Origin: Planctomycetota bacterium
Lineage (GTDB): Bacteria; Planctomycetota; Phycisphaerae; WQYP01
Direction of reading: 5' to 3'
Assembly: GCA_021831565.1 (NCBI GenBank)
Contig: JAKBMM010000030.1
Span: 1-37,172 of the forward strand
DNA: 37,172 nucleotides
Shown: piece after piece, positions 31,856-37,172 of the stretch
Position numbering within the stretch: the first letter of the stretch is position 1
How the letters are laid out: every line of letters starts with the position of its first letter
Translations under genes and position numbers: made by a program
The notes under the pieces: model-generated
What the model was told of the DNA's origin: nothing
What the model saw: only the letters and a program-made list of their open reading frames with translations
Database searches by the model: none

Positions 31856-32827
31856 TCAGGACGCATGGCGCGCCGGAAAGCCGCCGGGGCAGGCCGGTGC
31901 GGGCGGATCTCCAACCGGTACATTCGCCGGACCCGCAAAGCGAACGGCGCGAAGTTTGGCGCTGCGGCTGCGCGGATTGCGTTGTATCTCCTGGCGGGCC
32001 GGCGTAACCGGATGGGCGGTGAGAATATCGCCGCGATTCTGGTCGTGCCATCGCCGCATGGCCTGCTTTACCAGGCGATCCTCGCCGGAGTGAAAACTGA
32101 TGACTACCGCGACACCGCCGGGATTGAGCAATCGCGGAATCGCCTCCAGCAGCATTTGAAGATTCTCCAACTCCTGGTTGACCGCCATGCGCAGGGCCTG
32201 GAAGGTTCGCGTGGCCGCGTCGATCCGACCGTGGCGAACCGGGCCGGCGGCACGACGCACGATTTGAGCCAGTTGCCTGGTGGTGGCGATCGGCGTGGCG
32301 CGGCGCGCCTGCACTATGAATCGGGCGATCCGACGCGCCTGGCGTTCCTGGGCGTTGTGAAAAATAAGATCGGCCAGTTGCCGCTCGGTGAGCGTGGCGA
32401 CCAGGTCCGCCGCCGTCCGTTTGATTCGCGGGTCCAGCCGCATATCCAGCGGGCCATCCATGGAAAAACTCAGGCCGTAGCGTACCGAGAGCATCTGATT
32501 GGTGGAGACGCCCAGGTCGGCCAAAATCATGTCTACGCCCTCCCGGGATGCGGCGGCGAGCACTTCGGGCAACTCGCAGAAGTTGCCGTGGAAAAGACGG
32601 CACTCGACGGGAATATCGATGAAACGTTTTTGCACATAGGCCAGATTTTCCGGGTCCACATCCACACCGAGCACCAGTCCACGCGGACCAAGGAACCGGG
32701 CGATGGCCGCGGCGTGGGAGCCGCGGCCGATCGTGCAATCCAGTAGAGTTTGACCGGACTGCGGAGCGAGCAGCCTGATAACTTCGTCAAGCAAGACGGG
32801 TTCATGTCCATGTGCCCCGGTGTCCAT
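31856..32827 (-). CDS. rsmH: 16S rRNA (cytosine-1402-N4)-methyltransferase
   Basis: The 323-residue RsmH/MraW methylates C1402 of 16S rRNA with S-adenosylmethionine. It begins HEPVLLDEVIRLL, has the SAM motif LLDCTIGRGSHAAAI (Gly is kept, the usual TLGxGGH is TIGRGSH), VLGVDVDPENL, ADLGVSTNQML with GPLDMRLDP, ATRTFQALRMAVNQEL and VVISFHSGEDRLVKQ. ATG 32827 matches the family's start and has GGAAA upstream; an in-frame 99-residue extension is low complexity and was dropped. The C-terminal 40 residues are Pro/Arg/Ala-rich. Confidence 0.95.
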   Translation of the reverse strand: MDTGAHGHEPVLLDEVIRLLAPQSGQTLLDCTIGRGSHAAAIARFLGPRGLVLGVDVDPENLAYVQKRFIDIPVECRLFHGNFCELPEVLAAASREGVDMILADLGVSTNQMLSVRYGLSFSMDGPLDMRLDPRIKRTAADLVATLTERQLADLIFHNAQERQARRIARFIVQARRATPIATTRQLAQIVRRAAGPVRHGRIDAATRTFQALRMAVNQELENLQMLLEAIPRLLNPGGVAVVISFHSGEDRLVKQAMRRWHDQNRGDILTAHPVTPARQEIQRNPRSRSAKLRAVRFAGPANVPVGDPPAPACPGGFPARHAS

Positions 32828-33295
32828 GGGCGTTTCCGGCGGCCGGCACCGGCGAACGCCGGTGGTAAACCAGGAATCCGCCCCGCCGGGATAGCTTCCA
32901 AACGCGGCTGACGGCAGCGCGCTACGATTATTAAAAGACGCGAGGACACGATTGGCCGATGCGTGTCCCCGCGATTGCCGTCCTTGGCGGGAGCCTGTTC
33001 CCTCCGTTGGAACAGTGCGGCACCGCTGGCTCGCTCCGCAAGCGCCGGCGCCGCTGCTTAATTGGCCGGCTCCCTGCCGGTCGAAAAACTTCATAAGAGT
33101 TCGAGGCCGGCTCGTCCGTTTCATCCTTGAGACGGACGAGCCGCGCTGGCCTCATTCCTGTGCGGTGCGCAAATCCCTTCGCTTGCCGCAACGTAAAATC
33201 CCGGACGCATCCTTGCCTCCGGCACGGCGCCGCTGTTCTTCGCCGATCCCTGGCTTGGCGGCGCCGCCGCTTGTGTCATGATGCTCCCCGGTGAT
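32828..33295 (-). other. 468-bp gap between mraZ and rsmH with three strong hairpins
   Basis: This gap is far longer than usual for adjacent dcw genes. It contains an 11-bp perfect stem with a 12-base loop (33109-33119 with 33132-33142), extended by an outer 6-bp stem (GAGGCC/GGCCTC). It also has a 7-bp stem (32944-32950 with 32962-32968) and a 7-bp stem with GAAC loop (32847-32864) about 20 bases before the rsmH start. I see no convincing gene and no known RNA signature such as RNase P or tmRNA. Confidence 0.5.
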
Positions 33296-33802
33296 CTAGG
33301 CGCCGGGGCCTCCCGCGGGAACGGGGGCCGTACCACGCCTGCCACCCGTGCGCCGCCGGTATTCAATGTATTCCTGGGCGTTCCAAATCTGGATTCGCGT
33401 ACGACTGCCTACCACAAAAACATCCGTTCCAAGCAACCGGGTTCCAAACGGGTCGTCTGTGTTTTCCGGGCGGGCCATGAAACACTCCGGAATCAGGACG
33501 CGGCCTTGCAAGTCCATTTCCAAAGTGGCCGCGTCGGCATACGTCCTGTTGATCAAATCCATTTCACTCTCAGAAAGATTAAGCTTCTTTTCCATACCGG
33601 CACAATCAGAGGCGGTGTCAAACTCGCCAACAGTCAGCAACTCGACATACCGCCTTGTGATTCCATCACTGTCGCTGACAATGGGTCGCGCGACCAACTT
33701 TGTTTTCCCATCCGGCGCGGCCAATTCCTTGCGAAACGCGGAGGGGATGGCTAGCCTGTTTTTCGGATCCACAACGTGGCGATAGGCTCCAAGAAAGTGC
33801 AT
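33296..33802 (-). CDS. mraZ: Transcriptional regulator MraZ
   Basis: The 168-residue MraZ/AbrB-like protein is the first gene of the dcw cluster and represses its own operon in other bacteria. It has the two tandem SpoVT-AbrB-like repeats: FLGAYRHVVDPKNRLAIPSA at the N-terminus and AATLEMDLQGRVLIPECFMA at about 90-110. The start is ATG 33802, matching the family; an in-frame ATG at 33859 falls on the predicted transcription start and would translate the operator. The C-terminal 25 residues are Arg/Gly/Pro-rich and not typical. Confidence 0.92.
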   Translation of the reverse strand: MHFLGAYRHVVDPKNRLAIPSAFRKELAAPDGKTKLVARPIVSDSDGITRRYVELLTVGEFDTASDCAGMEKKLNLSESEMDLINRTYADAATLEMDLQGRVLIPECFMARPENTDDPFGTRLLGTDVFVVGSRTRIQIWNAQEYIEYRRRTGGRRGTAPVPAGGPGA

Positions 33803-33823
33803 CGTAACCAACCGCCCCGTAAA

Positions 33824-33857
33824 CCACAATTCACCACCCTGCTCCACTTCCATCCAC
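33824..33857 (-). promoter_or_regulatory. Four MraZ boxes (GTGG at exact 10-bp spacing)
   Basis: Read on the minus strand, GTGG occurs at 33857-33854, 33847-33844, 33837-33834 and 33827-33824, each exactly 10 bp apart. They lie between the promoter and the mraZ start. MraZ is known to bind TGG-containing direct repeats with 10-bp periodicity, so this is a strong autoregulatory operator candidate. Confidence 0.75.
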
Positions 33858-33865
33858 ATCGGTAT

Positions 33866-33917
33866 GTTTTAGACCAGAGGTTAGGAATTGTCAAGAAAAT
33901 TTTAAAAATTTATTTCC
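33866..33917 (-). promoter_or_regulatory. mraZ (dcw) promoter with UP-like element
   Basis: A perfect -35 TTGACA (33894-33889) and a -10 TAAAAC (33871-33866, 4 of 6) are 17 bp apart on the minus strand. Directly upstream, 33895-33917 is a run of A and T tracts like an UP element. The start would be near 33859, giving a 57-base leader filled by the MraZ boxes. Confidence 0.75.
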
Positions 33918-33931
33918 ACAATCCAGGCAAT

Positions 33932-33959
33932 CCGCCGATAGGCCACAGCTTATTGGCGG
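33932..33959 (-). terminator. Hairpin after the glycosyltransferase gene
   Basis: CCGCCGATA (33932-33940) pairs with TATTGGCGG (33951-33959) over 9 bp with one G-T pair and a 10-base loop. It lies about 50 bases after the glycosyltransferase stop codon and before the mraZ promoter. The T-rich tract follows only about 20 bases later, so termination is plausible, not certain. Confidence 0.4.
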
Positions 33960-34011
33960 TATATACCGTATGATGTAGTTGAGTCTGATAAAACTTCTAT
34001 ATATAGTGGAT

Positions 34012-35130
34012 TTAGCGAGTGGCTGGAAGTGACGAAAAATTTCGCAGAATTTTCTCGTACCCAGCCACCATTTTTTCCGCCGTAAAGTTCTGGACAGTTG
34101 CCCCAGCCCCCACTTTCAACTGCTCACGAAGCGCGGCGTTGTTCAAGATTTGTGCGATTCCCTCGCTGATGGCGTGCGGACTTGCGCCTTGGACCAACCA
34201 GCCATTGGCGCCATGAACGATGATCTCCTCCAGGGCCGGGCTTCGGCACGCCAGCACTGGCACGCCGGCGGCCATGGCCTCGATGATGGTCATGCCGAAA
34301 CCTTCCACGACGGAAGGAAGACACAATACATCGAAACATTTATATAACGTTTCAGGTATATTGGTGGCGCCGCAAAACGCCACGTGGGAGGCGACGCCCA
34401 GGCGCGCCGCGAGCGTCCGCAGGCGTTTTTCCTCCGGACCGTAGCCGACCAGCGCCACATATAAATTTTCCCAGCGGGTGTAATCGCCCACGATCAGCCG
34501 GGCCGCCGCGCGGATCAACAGGTCCAGCCGCTTGACCGGATCAAAGCGGCCGATGTAGCCGACCACGCGCGCGCCGGCGGGCCAGGGGCGCTTTTCCGGA
34601 GGAAGCGCCGCGGCGCGCGTGAACCGTTCCAGATCGATTCCATTCGGCGCCACAAACCCCTGTGCGAACGGACCGAAAGCGGCGATTCTTCGGAGAATGG
34701 CCCGCGACGGCGCGATGATTCCCTCGCACCGGCCGGCGATGAACCCCTGCAATCGCCAATGCCAGCGCGGTTCGGGGGCCAGCGTGTGGATGGATTGCAG
34801 ATAGACGCAGCGCGGCGCCAGGGGAGCGCAGGCGGCGGCCAGCGCGTTGGCGTGGATGAGCACGCTGACCACTACATGCGGACGAATTTCATGCAACAGG
34901 CCGAGCCAGCGACGCGCCGCGCTCCAATCGCGCGGATGATGCGCGTGCAGACCAAACACATCCACACCCTCGTGACGAATCCACCGCCCGACCACCCCCG
35001 GCGACTTGATGCTCACCACCGTGGGCCGCCAGTTTCCGCCCTCGCGCAGGCCGCGACAAATCCGGCGCACAACCAGCGGACTACCACCAAGTTCCAGATC
35101 GGTGATGAGAAAAACGACTTTTTCGGTCAT
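34012..35130 (-). CDS. GT4-family glycosyltransferase
   Basis: The 372-residue protein is a GT-B fold retaining glycosyltransferase. The N-terminal domain starts VVFLITDLELGGSPLVVRRI (glycine-rich acceptor loop). The C-terminal domain has VVGYIGRFDPVKRLDLLIRA, ALVGYGPEEKRL and the E-x7-E motif in PSVVEGFGMTIIEAMAAGVP, which holds the sugar nucleotide. It transfers a hexose or uronic acid from a nucleotide donor to a lipid or glycan acceptor at the cytoplasmic membrane; acceptor and donor cannot be read from sequence. It starts 32 bases after the IspD-like gene and is probably co-transcribed with it. Confidence 0.93.
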   Translation of the reverse strand: MTEKVVFLITDLELGGSPLVVRRICRGLREGGNWRPTVVSIKSPGVVGRWIRHEGVDVFGLHAHHPRDWSAARRWLGLLHEIRPHVVVSVLIHANALAAACAPLAPRCVYLQSIHTLAPEPRWHWRLQGFIAGRCEGIIAPSRAILRRIAAFGPFAQGFVAPNGIDLERFTRAAALPPEKRPWPAGARVVGYIGRFDPVKRLDLLIRAAARLIVGDYTRWENLYVALVGYGPEEKRLRTLAARLGVASHVAFCGATNIPETLYKCFDVLCLPSVVEGFGMTIIEAMAAGVPVLACRSPALEEIIVHGANGWLVQGASPHAISEGIAQILNNAALREQLKVGAGATVQNFTAEKMVAGYEKILRNFSSLPATR

Positions 35131-35162
35131 TCCTTTCCCGCCTGGAACTTATCTTAAGGTTC

Positions 35163-35897
35163 TTACCACTGCGCCTCCTCGAATGGCGAAAGAGGCGCTT
35201 TGCTTCGCGGCTTGGGCAGATGCCTAAGCAGGTCGCCCGCCATCCGCACCATCTCTTCTCCATCCACCCGCAAGTTTAACCGCCAACCTGGAACGGCGGT
35301 GATTTTTCCGCCGCAGGCGCCAACCAGCGCGGCATCGTCGGCTAAGCCGTCGCCCAGATGGGAGCGCCGGGCGTAGGCCGCAAGCAGCACGTCTTTTTGA
35401 AATGCCTGCGGCGACTGAATCACACGGACGAGCGTGGAATCGACCCCTTCGCTTATCTGCTGTTGATCGTTGATTTTCACCAGCGCCATACCGGTGGATG
35501 TGAGGGGAACCGCGGCGCCGTATTTTGCCGCGGCTTGTTCGAGAGCGTCCAAAACGCCGTACGGCACCGCCGGACAGCAGGCATCATGAATGATCACCAG
35601 GTCAATCTCCGGCTTGAGCTTTTCCAGGCCGCGGGCAACCGCGGCGAACCAGTCGGGGCCGCCGGTGGCCAGGGATACTCCCTGGAAACCCAGATGGGCC
35701 GCATATTTCTGCTGGATGCGCGTCAAATCATCGGGCAATACGCAGAGAATTCGCTGCAGGATTCGCTCGCGATTGGCGTAAAGTTCGATGGTGCGCATGA
35801 AGATTTCGCGGTTATCAATCTTGGAAAAAGGCTTCGCCGCCCCCTGGTCCGCCCAGGGTGGAGAAACCATCACGAACATAACGGCAATGCCTGCCAT
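35163..35897 (-). CDS. IspD-like cytidylyltransferase family protein with altered active site
   Basis: The 244-residue protein aligns along its length with IspD (2-C-methyl-D-erythritol 4-phosphate cytidylyltransferase): KPFSKIDNREIF, GGPDWFAAVARGLEKL, IIHDACCPAVP, EGVDSTLVRVIQSPQAFQKD, and LNLRVD near the end. But the nucleotide-binding AAGxGxR loop is SPPWADQ, the Arg of HDAARP is Cys, the Arg of VDR is lost and the Lys of NIKVT is Arg. Only the Lys of KPF and the Asp of HDA remain. It is therefore either a non-catalytic paralogue or acts on other substrates. ATG 35897 has GGAG 7 bases upstream. Confidence 0.75.
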   Translation of the reverse strand: MAGIAVMFVMVSPPWADQGAAKPFSKIDNREIFMRTIELYANRERILQRILCVLPDDLTRIQQKYAAHLGFQGVSLATGGPDWFAAVARGLEKLKPEIDLVIIHDACCPAVPYGVLDALEQAAAKYGAAVPLTSTGMALVKINDQQQISEGVDSTLVRVIQSPQAFQKDVLLAAYARRSHLGDGLADDAALVGACGGKITAVPGWRLNLRVDGEEMVRMAGDLLRHLPKPRSKAPLSPFEEAQW

Positions 35898-36113
35898 AAA
35901 ACATCTCCAACAATTTCGGCGCCGCCAACGCCACCCCATAGATATTAGAGCCTGCGTTGGAAGATAGCGAGAGCCGCGATATACCTCCATTTTTTCTTTG
36001 GGAATTAATTTGCTTTTTTTGTTTTTTGGGGGGGGTATACTTCACCCGTGGTCAGGCTTGTCGTGAGTCTGACTGGCCGGAAGGCCGTGAATGGTTACAA
36101 GAAAGGCGCCTAT
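35898..36113. other. Divergent spacer between the IspD-like and GH27 genes
   Basis: This 216-bp spacer holds an 8-G run (36028-36035) after a T-rich tract, a TATACT box (36036-36041) without a clear -35, a small GGCC-GGAA-GGCC hairpin (36074-36085) and CCGTGAATGGTTAC (36085-36098), one mismatch away from the motif at 4784 and 21006. Presumably it contains both promoters. Confidence 0.4.
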
Positions 36114-37047
36114 GCAACTAAAGACTAAAGAAACGTTTATCACAACCACGCGGCGTGAATTCATCGGTGCCATGGCGGCTGCCGCCGCCGCTGTGGCTGG
36201 GCTTGACGAGATGGCCGCGGCGAAGCCCTCACACGCATCTGAACCCATCATTGCCCACGGCGATGGTCCGGAACCAGCGTTTCATGGAACGCGCGTTGTG
36301 GGCTGCACGCCGGGTAAACCCTTTTTGTTCAAGGTGCCGTTTACCGGTAAAGGCTCGGTGACACTGAGTGTAAACAACCTGCCGGAAGGCTTGCGGATGA
36401 CCGAAGACGGCATCATCACGGGAAGCGTACCATACGCTGGGGAATATTGTGTTGAATTAAGTGCATCCAATGCGCATGGCAAAGCCGCACGGATACTGAA
36501 AATTATCAGCGGTGAACATAAATTGGCTCTGACCCCCCAAATGGGGTGGAATTCCTGGAATGCCTACGGCATGGACAATGATGCCAAGCGTACCTGTGCC
36601 GCCGCCGATGCCATGGTGAAAAGCGGTCTGGCGGCGAAAGGGTTCATGTACATTAACATCGATGACGGCTGGCAGAATGGCCGCACCGCCGACGGAGAGA
36701 TTAAGACGACTGATAAATTCGGCGATATGAAAGAAATTGTGGACTACGTACACAGCAAAGGTCTGCGGTTTGGTCTGTATTCATCGCCCGGCCCCATTAC
36801 CTGCGGCGGCCATACCGGCAGCTTTGGCCACGTATCACAGGATGCCCGCACCTACGCACGCTGGGGAGTGGATTATCTGAAATATGACTGGTGCAGCTAC
36901 GGCGAAAAAGTGCCGAAGCATCCCGATCTGGAGCAATACATCAAACCCTACGCCATCATGGGCGAGGCGCTGCGCAAGTCAAGCCGCGATATTTTTTTCA
37001 GCCTGTGCCAATATGGTATGGGCCATGTATGGACCTGGGGCGGTAAG
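36114..37047 (+). pseudogene. GH27 alpha-galactosidase with Tat signal and Ig-like domain, interrupted
   Basis: From ATG 36114 (GGCGCC-rich leader, AAGAAAGG upstream) the frame encodes a twin-arginine signal (TTTRREFIGA with Arg14-Arg15, then an Ala-rich core). It is followed by a putative Ig-like domain (about 60-133, with LPEGLRMTEDGIITGSVP) and a GH27 catalytic domain from about 137 (LALTPQMGWNSWNAYG). The nucleophile is Asp259 in YLKYDWCSYG; IDDGWQNGR and YGMGHVWTWG are also family motifs. It would cleave terminal alpha-galactose (or alpha-N-acetylgalactosamine, or beta-L-arabinopyranose) outside the cytoplasm. After WGGK (37047) the expected VGGNxWRTTGDI is replaced by unrelated sequence, and the general acid Asp is therefore missing in the visible part. 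Confidence 0.75.
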
Positions 37048-37172
37048 GAGCCTCCGCAAAATAACTTGAACAAATTGCCACGGGATGTTAGATTGAATGC
37101 ATGGTTCGTGAAGCAGGATATCGGGAGCGGTTGTTGGCGTTGTTGCCGCACCTCAATGAGCGGCAACAGCGG
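37048..37172 (+). mobile_element. Left end of an insertion sequence with transposase start
   Basis: At 37048 the GH27 homology ends and a new sequence starts with GAGCCTCCGCAAAATAAC. At ATG 37101 a frame begins VREAGYRERLLALLPHLNER and runs off the window. The phrase with LNERQQR resembles the N-terminus of ISAzo13-family transposases. The right end and any target duplication lie outside, so the family is tentative. Confidence 0.5.

Noticed and set aside
32828-33124. 99-residue N-terminal extension of RsmH
   Set aside because: The extension is low complexity, the family start motif follows directly after ATG 32827, and strong hairpins occupy the region.
32828-33295. RNase P RNA, tmRNA or another known RNA in the mraZ-rsmH spacer
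   Set aside because: None of the conserved core sequences of these RNAs could be found on either strand.
33803-33859. Earlier ATG for MraZ at 33859
   Set aside because: It lies on the predicted transcription start and would translate the four MraZ boxes; the family begins at the ATG at 33802.
1-37172. CRISPR array, tRNA or rRNA genes
   Set aside because: No regularly spaced repeats and no cloverleaf or rRNA core sequence were noticed, although tRNA detection by eye is not exhaustive.

Overview
The window reads as chromosomal DNA of a planctomycete, probably of the Phycisphaerae type. The main grounds are a GC-rich genome with a 'PVM-type' bacterial microcompartment (BMC) operon of the kind known from Planctomycetes and Verrucomicrobia for L-fucose/L-rhamnose breakdown, a broken-up dcw cluster, many small palindromic repeats, and secreted glycan-degrading enzymes. 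All identifications rest on reading the sequence; no database search was run.

Layout. 1-1055: 3' part of a sigma-70 family factor, then a small membrane-protein gene with its own ribosome binding site and terminator. 1219-1440: a 3' remnant of a MazF toxin gene. 1678-4446: aconitase. 4447-4823: gene-free convergent gap with hairpins and 13-bp inverted ends. 4824-12978 (minus strand): a ten-gene BMC operon running from a promoter at about 12950-12978. Its order is PduL, two BMC-H shell proteins, acetate kinase, a third BMC-H, CoA-acylating aldehyde dehydrogenase, an unknown cargo-like protein, class II aldolase, lactate/malate dehydrogenase, DeoR regulator. No BMC-P vertex gene is present. 12993-14211: a glutamine amidotransferase (TrpG/PabA) and a divergent membrane protein.

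14232-20973 (minus strand): an eight-gene operon that I consider the most interesting part: ArsR regulator, TusA, MvhD-like protein, QmoA-like flavoprotein, full-length HdrA/QmoB-like flavoprotein, a small winged-helix-like protein, QmoC-like membrane subunit, DsrE2. It looks like a quinone-interacting Qmo/Hdr-type complex tied to sulfur-carrier proteins, but without AprAB, Sat or DsrAB here. A strong promoter and a perfect palindromic operator stand in front of arsR.

20974-24414: a scar-rich block holding an ISAs1 remnant, a CPA2-type cation/proton antiporter with tandem Usp domains, a truncated REP-associated transposase, and a collapsed copy of the 5' end of dsrE2. 24415-27702: a sugar ABC transporter without ATPase (two permeases and a binding protein). 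27703-28373: REP-like palindromes and a broken two-gene nucleotidyltransferase cassette. 28529-30569: pyruvate dehydrogenase E1 alpha and beta. 30782-33917: start of the dcw cluster (mraZ, rsmH, and a LysM protein in the ftsL position) with a promoter and four MraZ boxes at exact 10-bp spacing. 34012-35897: GT4 glycosyltransferase and a degenerate IspD-like protein. 36114-end: a Tat-exported GH27 alpha-galactosidase that seems interrupted at about 37048 by an insertion element.

How it may fit together (inference): plant sugars released outside the cell are imported by ABC transport. Deoxysugars pass through the BMC (aldolase to lactaldehyde, then CoA-acylation, PduL and acetate kinase giving ATP and an organic acid), and pyruvate enters the TCA cycle through PdhAB and aconitase. 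The Qmo-like operon would supply a sulfur-linked electron route to quinone.
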